Positions 1 to 11,746 of a stretch of 64,000 bases of DNA are shown one piece after another. Origin of the DNA: Karstenula rhodostoma CBS 690.94 (Eukaryota; Ascomycota; Dothideomycetes; Pleosporales; Didymosphaeriaceae). Location: the NCBI GenBank assembly GCA_010093485.1, contig MU001508.1, positions 1,417,184 through 1,481,183 of the forward strand, given 5' to 3'. Position 1 is the first letter of the stretch. Each line of letters opens with the position of its first letter. The translations under genes and the position numbers were made by a program. Below the pieces are notes generated by a model, which saw only the letters and a program-made list of their open reading frames with translations, did no database searches and was not told where the DNA came from.

Positions 1-3000
1 AAAATACTAATTAATTATTATAACTAGTACTTAATATAACTAGATAATATACTATTATAGATTATTACTCTATTTATAGTACTATACTACCTACTTCTAC
101 TAGTTAATAAAGAATACTAGTTTAATACTAACTAATAGGATATTAACTTTAAGAAAAAGAATATTTAATTTTAATAAATATAATTACTCTATAGGGAATA
201 CTCCCCTATAAAGGAGTTTAAGATTTTTATAGAGTTTATAATATTATCTATCTCTTTAGTATAGACTATCCCCTAGAACTATAGTAATTATTAACTACTT
301 TTAATAGAGCCTATTCTAGATAAGGACTTTATTATAATATATTATATATCTTTAAATAAGGATAGTAATAAAACTAAACTACTAGAGTCTAGAAATAAAA
401 GTTAGTAATTAGTTAAGTCTAATATTAAGGATAATACCCTAGTATATAGATATAGTAATAAATTACTATATAATAATAAATTATTACTAAAGAAATTAAT
501 TACCTTTACTAAGTCTAATCCTACTAGAGACTCTAGTAAATAAGTTACTAAAAAACTCTTATAAGAGCTAAGGATTAAACTAAAAAACTATCTAAAAGAC
601 TAAATTATTACTATTTTCTACTTTATAGAGTAGCTTTAATATAAGGAAGATTTATATAAAATAAATAAAGTACTATCTAATCTAAGGCTACTACCTCTAG
701 AGAAACCCCCTAAGTATTAAATACTAATAAAAGAATAACTTCTTAAGATTAGTATTAATATTTTAACTATCTCTACTATAGTATTTATAGTTAATATATA
801 AGGTATAGAGATTAACTCTATTAGTTAATATAAGTTACTTAAACTTATAGAAACTAAGTATTATAAAAAGAAAACTATAATTAACTTTCTAGAAAAGTTT
901 TAAGAATAATTACTAATAGAACTTAAAGCTAAACTTCCTTACTATAGATAAGTAGGGATAGATATTTTTTACTTTAGTAAATAAAAGGTAAATACCTTAC
1001 CTCTATAATAGAAAAATATTAACTATAATATTATTTTTATTAAAGATATTAGTACTTTAAAGACCTCTCTACTATATTTTATATCCCTTAATAAGCTAGA
1101 ATTACTATATCTATATATTTAGAATATAGTAAAGAAAGAATTTATTTTTTTTAGTAATACTAGCTTTACCTCTTCTATTTTATATATAAAGAAGTCTAAA
1201 GGGAGGTAATATTTTTATATTAATTATAGGAGACTTAATAGTATTATTAAAAAGAATATTATTTTTATACTACTACTAGAGGAAACTCTTATATACCTAT
1301 CTAAAGTATATATATTTATTAAACTAGATTTATAATAAGCCTTTTACTATATATAACTTACTAAATATACCTCTAACCTCTTTATATTTTAAATTTAATA
1401 TAATAATTTTAAATATAATATTCTTTCTTTTAGTATAACTAATAGACTAGTATTATTCTAGTACTTTATTAATATAATTCTAGCTAATATAATTAATTTA
1501 ATTTATATAGTTTATATTAATAATATTCTTATCTACTCTAAGGACCCCCTAGAGTATAAGGCTTATATATCTAAAATTATTAAATAGTTAAAAGAGTACT
1601 ACCTCTATTATAATATTAAAAAAAGTAAATTTACTATTTAAGAAGTTAAATTTCTAGGCTTTATTATTACTACTAATAGGATCTATAAGAACCCTAAAAA
1701 AGAAACTATAGTATAGAACTAGAAAGAGCCTATTAGTTTTTATACCCTTTAATCCTTTTTAGAATTCTATAACTACTATTAAATCTACCTTAAAAACTAT
1801 AGATATATTATTTAACCCCTTACTAAGCTAACTAAAAAAGGTATCTAGTATAAGTTTAAAAATAAGGAATATACTACTTTTTAAGTTATAAAAGATTTTC
1901 TCTACTTAAATAATTTTATTATATAGTATTCCCCCTACTATAAAATATAGATAGAGATTAATACTAGTAATAATATTATTATAGGAGCTATTTTATAAAT
2001 ATAAGATAATAAAATTTAAAAACTTTTTAATTTCTATTTATATAAAATAAAACTAATAGAAATAAATTATAATATTTATAATAAAGAAATACTTATTATT
2101 ATAGATAAATTATATATATAATATATCTAGCTTATTAGTCTATAGTTAGAAGAGCTATTTACTATTATTATAGACTATTATATACTTAAATACTTCTCTA
2201 TAAAATAAGAACTTATACTCTACTAGACTTATTAGTTAGAAGTATTATTCTAATATAACTATATAATTATATTTTACCCTAAATTTATAAATATTATAGC
2301 TAATATACTATTATAGAAATAAGAAGAACTAATTATATAAAAGGTAAAAGCTAAGTTAGCCTATATAATATACTTTTTCCCCTAATAATAAAATATTACT
2401 AATAATAATACTAATAATAAGGACTATAAAGTAATAGTATTAATTACTATTACTAAGCTAAATTAGTAGAGTAGAGAGACTAAATTATAAAACTCTTCTA
2501 TTATACTAGTAGACTACCTACTTAAAGTAAATTATACTAACCTAACCTTAGAACTACTTTAAAAGGCTATTTCTAAATTAAATAGTAAATATAATAAAAT
2601 ACCTTCTAAATTTCTTTTATACTAAAATTATCTAGTTATCTCTAAAACTAGTTAGCTTTAAATAATCTTTATTAATATAGTTTACTCCTACTAGATAATT
2701 ATATACCCTAGTACTAAAAAGATCTATAAACTTATCTAGAAATTATACTATTAAAACTATATATATATAAATATTAAATAGTTTATATAAAATTATAAGA
2801 TCTACTACTAAATTAAACCCTTTTATAATAAAAAGCTAGGCCTACTCTAGCTACTATCTATTTTAGAAACTATATAGTAAAATATTTTTATAGACTTTAA
2901 AAGCTTTCTACTAGACTAAAAGGGCTTTAATAATATTATAGTTTATATATACTATCTAAGTAAATATACCTTTTTACTACTATATTATAAAATAATTACT

Positions 3001-4831
3001 ATAAAATAGACTACCTCCTTTTACTACTAGTATATCTAGAAAATCTTTAATATCCTTAAATCTATTATATTAGATTAAGGGCTATAGTTTACTTTTAATT
3101 TTATTAATAAACTATATTATTTTATAGGTATATAGTAGAAATTTATATTTATAAATTATATCTAAATAGATAGCTAAACTAAGATATATAATAAGTATAT
3201 TAACTAGTATTTCTACTTATTTATTAATAAATTTTAGAATAACTAGTTAGATCTACTTTTTTTAATAAACTAGGTATAAGCCTCTTTATCTAATAAATCT
3301 ACTAGTTTCTCTCTATATAAAATTAAGTTTAGCTATAAAATTAAAATTTTTTAAAACTAAAAAGATAGAATTAGATTATTTAAGAACTCCCCTAATAATA
3401 TTAGCTCTAAGTAAGTCTATAAATTTATTACTACTTATTTTAAAGCTATTACTTAAATCTATAACTAGGCCTATTAGAATCTTATTATAGTATAAGATTT
3501 AATAGTAAAATAAGCTAATAAATATTACTAACTATTTAATTTTATTATTAGTAACTTTATTTATATTACTCTAAAAGGCTTTTTAATATTATATTCCTCT
3601 ATTAAGCTTAATAAGTAAATATATAATTTATACTATATTATAGAAATAAAAGGGTTATCCTATAAGCTTAAATTACTATTATATATAAAAGTTTACTTAG
3701 TATTTTATATAGATTATTTTTAGAAAATACCTAATAACTTACTTTTTAAATAATACTAACTATAGAAACTATTAACTAAAGTTAATAGTATTCTTAAATA
3801 GAAGGTATTACTTATTTATAATAGCTAATTAAGCTAGGGAAAACTCTAGTACTAAGTAGTATAATAAGACTATAATTTAGATAATATATAGTATTTAGTA
3901 TCTAACTTTAGAAATACTCTAAAGCTAGTAGGTAATTTTTATAATACTAATTCTTAGGTAGCTAGACCTCCTAAGTATCTAGATACTTAGAAGAAAGTTA
4001 TTCTTAATAAAGTATTTTTAGATAGTAATTCTAAAAATAATATACCTATTAAAATAAATAGTTAATAAAAAATTACTTAAAAATAGGCTAGTTAGTATAG
4101 TAGCTTAATTTAAATAGTCTATCTAGTATTTATAAGGTATATTTACCTTATACTTCTTAGTACTATAAAAGATTAAGTTTTATATATTAAATACTTTAAG
4201 CCTTTAATTATAAATAAGGAATCTAAGGTTTTAAACTAGATTTTAACCTCTCCTTATAGGATTAGAGAATTCTATATAATATATATATAATAGTGTATAG
4301 CTAACTATTTAAAAAAATTCTAAATAAAGATATTTTTATATAAGAAATTATAGAGTCCTATATAATTATACTAGAATAGAATACTCTAATCTAGTCTATA
4401 ACTATATAAGTTTAATAGAAAATTTTTTAAAAATATAGAGGATATTTTTTTTTATTTTTATTTTTTTTTTTTTCTTTTTTTTTCTCTCTAGACTAATTTA
4501 TTCTTTTCTTTTTTTTTATAGATATAGATATTCTTATAGTCCTTAGAGACTATTAAGACCCTAGATTATACTTAGAAGGGGGTAGTATAAGGGTTAATTT
4601 AACTTAAAATTAAATCCTCTTATAAAATATTTATCTACTTTTAAGCTTAAGCCTTATCTAGTAGTCTATATATAAATTAGTTAGTAGATTTTAAATATTT
4701 AGTATATAAAGAGTTCCTCCCTAGAACCCTTTCTATTTTAGTATTTTAAGTTTAGTCTTAATTTATATAGTTTCTTCTATCTATCTAATTCTAAGAGTAT
4801 TTACCTTATTTAGCTATATCCTGGCCTTATA
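1..4831 (+). mobile_element. Ty3/gypsy LTR retrotransposon, family G1 copy A, 3' part, RIP-inactivated
   Basis: The window opens inside pol and runs to the end of the 3' LTR. It aligns throughout with bases from about 24174 to 28986 of copy B. Conceptual reading shows reverse transcriptase remnants: the catalytic tetrad reads Y-I-N-N at 1513-1524, as expected if two Asp codons became Asn by G-to-A change, followed by I-L-I-Y-S. Integrase remnants follow: an I-D-F block near 2890, then an L-S-K-Y block, and an L-D-x-G block with its Asp codon at 3073-3075. Stops (TAA/TAG) occur all along, so nothing is coding. CpA, TpG and CpG are almost absent, the mark of RIP. A purine-rich tract (about 4575-4583) precedes the LTR. 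The 5' end lies outside the window. Confidence 0.9.
4586..4831 (+). repeat. 3' LTR of G1 copy A (246 bp)
   Basis: It begins TATAAGGG and ends CCTTATA. The ends read TA...TA where LTRs normally have TG...CA, as expected after RIP. It is the same length as the copy B LTRs. The final ~15 bases keep a TG (CTGGCC) that reads CTAGTC in copy B, so RIP faded exactly at the border with the gene island. Confidence 0.92.
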
Positions 4832-6762
4832 ATAGGGTTTTTTCAGTTTTTCAGTTTGGTTTTCCACGTACATAGATTTCCAGCGGGCCGACACGCGATC
4901 TTAGAGACCTTAGGGAAAATACTCATCCGCCAAACCTCTGAGACAGGCGCTAGAACCCACGCCACCAATACCAGCGTCTCCTTTTCACTTCACGAATAGC
5001 CCTATGCAAAACATGACCGGAGTAAGGTTGTATAGATGTGTCAGCCTGGCACCTCTGTCCACTGAGTACACTATGGATACTGTACTCAGACCCTCAACTA
5101 CTCGCTTACTCATCATGGTTGTGTATATACTCGCTCGCTGTAGCTCACTTAATACAACAACCTTCTGCTTCATTCTCCTCTATGGATTGCTATGCCTCCA
5201 TTCCCATATTACTGATGCATAGAGATGTGCACGGATAAGACGACGCCACAGCTGCCGCCTTTATCCAGACCACTGATCCCTCACGTTACCAACCATGATG
5301 CGCCAATGATGTGAGAACAAACAGTCAGGTTTGCCCCTTTGGGATAGCTTTTGTAACGGTGTAAGAAGAGGAGAAGGACTGCTCTAAGTTTGCTATCTAG
5401 GCTAGGCTGGGCTACATATATAGACAACTGTACATGAGTTATCCTGACTTGTACTAGAGTAGTTCCGGCCAAGGTCGTAAACTGTTACAGCTTCAAACAA
5501 GAGACTCAGCAGGTGGGGGCAAAATTGCACGCCCACGCCGCAGGATGATCGTAGTGCAACAGAACGCAGCCCATGCTGGAGCAGGGATATGCAGCGGGAC
5601 GCATCGATGCCATTGTCGCCGGGTGATACCCCCACGACGATCCGCATCAGTATGTCATTTCGTCGACTCTAGCTGCCTAGTGACTGCATCATGCAAGGCA
5701 GACTTCGGTTTATTGACCCTTTTCGAGCTGCTGTGGGACCTGCTGGCTGCTTCGTGGTTCCAGAATTTCCACTTGGACTAGCAGGAGCAACCGCATGTGA
5801 CTTGATAGACGACAACATGCATGCTGTCACGCTCTCGAGACCGTAGGCGGTGGCAGGATCCTGGTACTGGAACCACGAGGCTCAGCTGACGCTTGCGTAG
5901 GGTTGGGTCTCGGGTTGAGGAAGCGTCCAAAATTGGAAGGGGGGTTGCAGAGATCCCAACGAGCTTTGATGGAGGAGTAGTACAAACCCCATCACTTTGG
6001 CATAATTCATTGTAGAACCATATATCAGCCTTGGAACTTACACAGCGTATGGTACGACGGCGATAAGCCACGCGTTAGTTGCTTTCTTACCCTCGTAAAT
6101 TTGGAGCCAATCTTTCCCAAGAGGGACAAAGTTGCATGATTTCAGAACCCACTTGTGCATGAACTTCACACTTCCCGATAGGCGCAGCTCCATCACTTGT
6201 ACGCCATGGCAGTAGGACATTCATGCTGATGACGGGTGTCTGCCTTGGAGTTAGACTTGCCCACTCTTTCATTCGATTAAGAAAATCAAGCGCATACAGT
6301 GCATAGTTTTCGATCTGCACGAACGGAGCAACTCCATCACTCATACGCCATGGTGGCAGGACGTTCATACAGATGAAGAGTTTGTGCATTGTAATTAGAA
6401 TCATCGCCTCTTTCATTTCATCAGGAGCACTTCGGCACGGAATCTTCGACCCACTAGCGGGATTGACATTAATGCACGCAACGCCTAAAGCCGCCTCACG
6501 GACATGATGTGATAAGACAAGAGTCTCTAATTCGACAGATGAGGAGTGGAGAAGGAGGCAAATCCGCAATCGTGTCTCACTTCATTTGAAAATGTCACTA
6601 GTGGTATATTGAAGCGCTTCCTGTTACCTTGACAGGGGCTAGGACGTGATGGCACAGGTAGAGGGAACAATCTGAGTTACAGAAGTAGATCAGCAATAGC
6701 ACGTGTCAACAGGTGTGGTGTGGTATAAAGTCAGCACCCTTCCTGCATTTTACTCGTACAGC
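4832..6762. other. Gene-island left margin, no convincing gene
   Basis: Base composition returns abruptly to normal at 4832. Short ORFs occur on both strands. The longest is a 160-codon minus-strand frame (6569 to 6087) with no domain I recognise. It contains an internal duplication: bases 6181-6232 and 6324-6376 are about 53 bp related copies, translating on the minus strand as two similar blocks (M-N-V-L-P-P-W-R-x-S-D-G and M-N-V-L-L-P-W-R-x-S-D-G). Other minus-strand frames continue to about 5780. This could be a decayed or intron-containing gene, but I cannot build a model with credible splice sites. Confidence 0.4.
6087..6569 (-). pseudogene. Possible gene remnant with internally duplicated segment
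   Basis: This is an open minus-strand frame of 160 codons starting with ATG. No family is recognised. Its only notable property is the repeated W-R-x-S-D-G block, which at DNA level is a ~53 bp direct repeat with copies 143 bp apart. An overlapping minus-strand frame (6220 to 6038) encodes a Trp/Lys-rich stretch that could be a frameshifted or spliced continuation. It may equally be a chance ORF in spacer DNA. Confidence 0.2.
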
Positions 6763-9272
6763 ATGAATCCGCAGGACTGGGCCACTTCCTTCACCGTAGG
6801 GTATGACGACTTAGACACCATCTTTCAAATGGAGGTAAACAACCGGATGTTCGACCCTGCTGACACAATCGACTTGGACATCTTCTCTCAAATGGAGATA
6901 AACAACTGGACCTTCGATTCTGCTGACACACTCAACTTAGTAAGTCTCTATCAATTTCCCTAGTCTCACGTTTGTAATGTGCGAATGAAGAGCATGGCTT
7001 CTCAGTTAGACTTCCAAGCAGACGACCAGCAGACAGGCGATACGCCGGGTCAAATCTCCTTAGCTGAAAGTATCGAAATTGCAGAACCAAGGAAGGAACC
7101 TAGAGCGGCACTTACTTTCTCCAACATCTCCGCAATTTCTTCACCGCCACAAGCCGGAGAAATGAGTCTGACATCGCCACTCCAGGCATTCATTTTCGAC
7201 CACAAAGACGCTAAAGCTTCGTCTCTTAGCATCTCTACTATCTATGTCATTGCGAACTTCAAGCCGGCACAAACGGAGCAAGATTTTAGCGGAACTAGAT
7301 TAAAAAGGAAGTTGGGAATGATATGCGAGCAGCACTCCTACGGGGAGAATCTTACCACATCTGGAAGCAACGATTAGATTATTGCCAAGGAAACACAAAC
7401 AATAACGTCTTCCCTTGAAGAGCAGGCCGTGGGCAACGTGGAAGATGACCGAGCTACTGGATCATGTCAACCAGCCACTCCTCAATTTGTTACTGCGCGA
7501 GCTGCAGGACAACCTCCGGATGTAGGACGTTCCGGATCTCGAAACCTCCAAGAACAACTTATGGTTTGGGAGACCGACAAGGATAGGGAAAATGTGGCAA
7601 CTAGCCAACCACGAGATGCACACGTTGATCCCAAGGCCCCCGAGGATGCCAATCACCCGCTGGAAACACTAACCCGCTTTGCAAACGATAGGAAGGCTAG
7701 GCGGTCATCCAAGCCGCTCGTAAGCCTTGCGAATGGAGCGGAGGTTGAGCCGCTACGGGAGCCATGTTTGAGCGTTGCAGACAGCGAGAAGGTCAACCAA
7801 TTACAGAAGCCATCTGCGACCCCTTCGAACGATAAGAACGCTGAGCAGCCTCAGGAGCTACCTGTGAGCTTTGTGGACGTTGGGGAGATTGACCAGACAC
7901 ATGCGCCATCCGCCACTAATGCAGATGATAGGAAGACGGATAGGACGTCAAAAGTATTGCAAGCGTTCTGTCATGAGGAGGCGAGAGTTGTGATCTCCCC
8001 CACACCTTCAAGCTCTTCTTCGGTTGAGAAGCAACGTGCTACGAGCACTGATGAGAGCAGAACGACTCTTAAAGCTAGCCTCTCTGCGCGAGTATACACT
8101 TCTAACCTGGTTTCGATGGGGGCTGCACTGGAACCTCTCCTTCCCAAACGATCTGCGCTCGTGGCACCTAAGGCTCTTATCCAGAATGCTACCCGAGAAG
8201 AACCAATTGTGATCGATTCCTCCTGTGCCGAACAAGAAGAGGAAGACTCAAGCGGATCAGAGCATGGGAAACGCTCTTCGACATCAAGCCGTATACGATC
8301 TAGACCACAGCGGTCTGATGGAATTATCATGTGGACCGACCCAAAAGTTGAGAAACAATTCTTAAGAAAGACGAGAAACATCTGGTACCACATCCAGTCG
8401 CAGTGGATAGATGTGCAACAATTGCCCGGCCTTGGAGGCATGCCGAGTGTTATCCACCGCGACAATTTGATCAACGCAATCGCTAGCAACTTAGTCAAAA
8501 ACAATGTGCTGGCCCACGACGATGTCATCATGCTGCGTAATCGCTACGAGCGAGTGGCAAATCAGGCTATTTCCAAGCTTTCAGCTGAGAAGGATCGAAC
8601 CCATGTGCGCAGTCTGAAGAGATATATGGATCAATTTCACGATGAATCGCAGATAGTGAAACTGATTACGGACTACCCCATCAAGGATAATGAGGAGGAC
8701 GTCGACTACAGGCCGTCGTAGATATTGATACCCAACGAGCTTTTTGCTTTGCGCGTTTGGTGTGTCCTTCTTAACAGCTGTATTCCGTGGTTGTAGCAGC
8801 TCAGGAATACTATCTTCTAATTGCGCAGTTAAACTCCTAGAGAATGTCGTGGGCTAGGCAATAAAGCTTGAAGATTTCACAATTAAGCTGCTCACGCCTG
8901 GCACGTGGTTTCTAACTAGCCTCGTGGATTGCAACTCTGATGTAGCTGGACCCGGGATAGGCCAGCCAGTGTCCGCTCTATCTAGCTTGCACATGAATAG
9001 GGCATACGCTGCACCAGCACGATGTCGACGACGAAACCTCTAGCGACGACTATAACATCAACGGTAATGAGAACGACCAGAATTCGAGCGACATCGTTGA
9101 TGAGCTCTTGAGCTCTAGGAAACATAGCTGCTGGTCTGAACAGGACGACAACCGTTTGCGCATTTGGAAAGAAGAAGGCAAGCCTTGGGGCTGGATCTGT
9201 CGCCAATTCTCGAACAGATCTTCTAGAGACGTGAAAGTACGTTGGCACACGAAGTTGCGTGGGAAAGCTTAG
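6763..9272 (+). CDS. Putative Myb/SANT-domain nuclear protein, with in-frame TAG; model uncertain
   Basis: Proposed exons are 6763-6939, 7006-8700 and 9018-9272 (708 codons plus stop if joined). Intron 1 (66 bp, GTAAGT...CAG) is in phase. Exon 1 encodes an acidic region with a duplicated ~20-residue block (Q-M-E-V-N-N-R-M-F-D / Q-M-E-I-N-N-W-T-F-D). Exon 2 is long, Ser/Pro/Asp-rich and probably disordered, then becomes more ordered after I-M-W-T-D near 8320. An in-frame TAG at 7375-7377 interrupts it; the same frame stays open on both sides. It could be CAG changed to TAG, a RIP-type change, or missed splicing; translation might then start at ATG 7561. The last part (9132-9260) is a Myb/SANT-like helix set: W-S-E-Q-D-D, W-K-E-E-G-K, W-G-W-I, then V-R-W-H-T-K-L. 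It has no in-frame ATG, so it must be an internal or terminal exon. Its join to 8700 uses a weak GTCGAC donor; GTGAAA at 8656 is an alternative, as is termination at 8721 with a separate Myb gene. The protein ends 95 bp from the stop codon of the convergent Zn cluster gene. Confidence 0.55.
9132..9272 (+). CDS. Myb/SANT-like DNA-binding exon segment
   Basis: This is the C-terminal 46 codons of the frame ending in TAG at 9270-9272. Trp residues are spaced as in fungal single-repeat Myb/SANT domains: W at 9132, W-K-E-E-G-K near 9165, W-G-W-I, R-Q-F, then V-R-W-H-T-K-L before the stop. An acidic linker (D-V-D-D-E-T-S-S-D-D) precedes it from 9021. The upstream in-frame TGA (8994-8996) and lack of ATG show that the exon is joined to something upstream, most simply after the CAG acceptor at 9015-9017. 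Domain recognition rests on the Trp pattern alone. Confidence 0.6.
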   Translation, partial: WSEQDDNRLRIWKEEGKPWGWICRQFSNRSSRDVKVRWHTKLRGKA

Positions 9273-9367
9273 ACAGATTTAGTAAAGTCTTAAATCGAGG
9301 AGGAGGAAAGAGGAGAGAACTTGGATAAATTATCCAACGTTAGATTACCACTGTAGATCAGCGTAAT

Positions 9368-11746
9368 CTACACTTGAAGCGGCACGGGCTGGTGCATCGT
9401 CTCCCACTCCAAGTTATCGAACCAGTTCAAGAAGGTTTCCGAGTCGACGCCGTGCTCTGCCAGCATGCTGTAGTCCATGTCCATTGCCATGGGCGACATG
9501 TTGCCGCCCACGGTGCCGCTCATGGTGCCGCTCACGTCGCCGCTCGTGCTCATCTCGCTCCTCTGGCCGGAGCTGTCGAGAATCTCGTCCAAAATGCGCG
9601 ACAGCGTCTTTGCCGCCCCGGCGCACAGGTTGTGGTTGCCGCCAGACGGCTGCGACGCCCATTGCAGCGATGCGACGAGCACGCTCGTGTGTCTGATGAC
9701 TTCAGACTTCGATATTGAGCGTGGAGGGTTAGAACCCTGCTGCATGCGCATGCGAAGGTCGATGGCAAGGACGCCGGCGCTCGGGAGCGCATAGTACAAG
9801 AGCTATACGCGTCAGTGACATTGGCAAGAAGGTACGAGGAAGACTGCTTACAATCCATGCACGATCGCGATGTATGTTGACGCTGTCGACTTGGATGCCG
9901 GGGAGAATCATTGCAGCTGTGAGCATGCGCATGCTAATATTGATCAGCGCGTCCGAGGCGCATCTTTGTTGGCGGCAGAGCAATCTCTGCAGCTGGAATT
10001 CGTTCTGCAGATGTTCCAGGTAGACAAGCAGCAGCATCAAACATGTTCCTGGTGGGGTACCATCGTTCCAGCAGCTGTGTTTGTACTGCAGATGGCTCGG
10101 GATCCGGTTCCACGTCTCATTGCAGCGAGTCAATATGTCCCTGACACGATTCAGCAAACGCCTACAAGTGGCAAAGTCGGGTTGGAAGGAACTCACTGTA
10201 CTTTGTAAACCAAATTGTCTTGCGCGCCGCCCAGAGACAGCTCCAAAATCTCCTCTGTGACTTTGCCAACGGTATGGCGCATGCGAATCCAAGAAGCTGG
10301 GCGGATCTTGCAGTCGATGTTCCAACCGGCCGTGTTGAGTACGGAGCGAAGGCGGTCTACACAAAAGTTTTCTTGATGGAAGAGGTTGTCGTCGACGTCT
10401 AGAGGAAGACCGACGTCGCAGTAGTGACCCGGTATCCGGGGTGGCCGGCCAAAGAAGGTAGAGATGCTCTTGTCGACACGAAAGGCGGCGGAAAATAGCT
10501 TCTTTCGAGCCTGGACGAGGAAAATAGGCGAGGTGCTCGTCGCCGCGGGTTCCTTGTGCAGACCGAGGGCCAGAATGTCGGTGGAGAGGTCTCCAAGTCG
10601 CTGCCAAGATGCGTGGCCTGCCTCTCTGTTAGAAGCTAAATTGATACAAATGGGTTGTTAGGGCTAATGCTCACTTGCTTCGCCGTGCTGAAAGGTTAGT
10701 AGAATGAGGTTCTCATAGAGACACCAGGAGAGTATGTCGTTGGTGTGGGCATTTTGGCGGCAGAGGGTTATGCACGCGTCACTGCAAGCGGTTAAGAGCT
10801 GGGCAAAGGAGGTTTTGCTGATTCCGTCTGGCGTCGTCGCAGAGCCTTTTTCATTCAGCAGAGACATGGACAGAGACAAGCCGGCCCAGGCAAAGACGAG
10901 ACCAAGAAATTCCCAGCGCAGGTTGCCGCCGGTGAAGAGTGTGCTGAAGGTGCTTGCGTGCATTTCAGGAGGTACTTGTAGCGGCTTTTGCGTATTTCTG
11001 GTGGTCTTTTGCGCCAGAGCATGCACGTCTCCAATGGCCAGGTGCTGCAGGGTCTCCACAGCTTTCAAAGGGATTAAAGTTGCCGTAGGGGATACTTGGC
11101 TTGTTCGAATGTACATGTCGACGAGGGACTGGATGATGGAGACGTGTTGGAGGTTTTGGAGTATCCAGGATCCAAGTTGAAGTGACCGGCTCACGCCGGG
11201 GTCGTCGTCGCGTATACCTGCAGAGATCGTGTCGCCAGCAGGTCCAGAAGGCTGAGAATCTGTGGTAGCGGTCGGCACGTGGTCGACTCGGTCAAAGACA
11301 GAGTAGTAGCTGGTTGAGCCATAGTAGCCAGAGCCGGCAGCCTTTGGAGCACTCTGCGCGTTGAGCTCTACGTCACTACCACCGAAGGATGAGGGAGGGC
11401 TCGAGTGTATGGCGTTGGAAGCAGCATTGGTGTAGATCTGCATCTTGGCTGGTGGGGCCAGGGGTGCGGTGAATGAGGCTTGAGTGCGGGGAAGTGCCGG
11501 CTCGCTCAGCCTGTCACCGGACAGATCCAGGACTCCGAAGCCATTTTGATATTGCTGCGTGGACAGCTTGTGAGTCCGCCGGACTTCGGGTGCAGGCGAG
11601 CGCGTCATGGGAGCCGTGTGGTAGACGCATGAGGCGCTGATGCCGCGCGCTTCGCATCTTTGGCAGAATGGGGAGTGATGGTCGCATTTCACCTTTGCCT
11701 TTCGACAGGGCTCGCACGAGCTGCGGGTGCCGTTGCGACGCAACAT
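9368..11746 (-). CDS. Zn(II)2Cys6 fungal transcription factor
   Basis: Four exons on the minus strand (11746-10675, 10617-10197, 10140-9852, 9802-9368) join to 738 codons plus stop. Introns are 57, 56 and 49 bp with GTGAGC, GTGAGT and GTAAGC donors and CAG, CAG and TAG acceptors; alternative in-phase acceptors (39 or 51 bp; 35 bp) fit the family less well. Residues 11-40 form a canonical binuclear zinc cluster, C-x2-C-x6-C-x6-C-x2-C-x8-C, with the basic R-K-A-K-V-K between Cys 14 and Cys 21. A Ser/Pro-rich linker follows. Exons 2-3 carry the fungal-specific middle homology domain, seen in S-W-Q-R-L-G-D-L-S, F-R-V-D-K-S-I-S-T-F, G-R-P-P-R-I-P and Y-C-D-V-x-L-P-L-D. The C-terminus is Gly/Ser/Thr/Met-rich, then acidic with aromatic residues, like an activation region. 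It should act in the nucleus on CGG-type half sites. Its position upstream of, and divergent from, the ligase and transporter suggests it is their pathway-specific regulator (inference). Confidence 0.93.

Noticed and set aside
8994..9272. A stand-alone single-exon Myb gene
   Set aside because: There is no in-frame ATG after the TGA at 8994-8996, so the segment cannot start its own protein without an upstream exon.
9374..9799. Several open frames on the plus strand and in other minus frames over the last exon of the Zn cluster gene
   Set aside because: They are shadows of the real minus-strand exon, whose frame continues the middle homology domain and ends at 9368; they have no domain content.
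9729..10607. A 292-codon minus-strand frame, longer than the exon I chose
   Set aside because: It is Arg/Ser/Pro-rich without domain signal; the neighbouring frame carries the fungal transcription factor domain motifs and joins in phase with exons 1, 3 and 4.
10636..10674. A 39-bp first intron for the Zn cluster gene
   Set aside because: In phase, but shorter than the other introns here; the 57-bp version has a CTAAC branch and CAG end and gives a better family match at S-W-Q-R-L-G-D-L.
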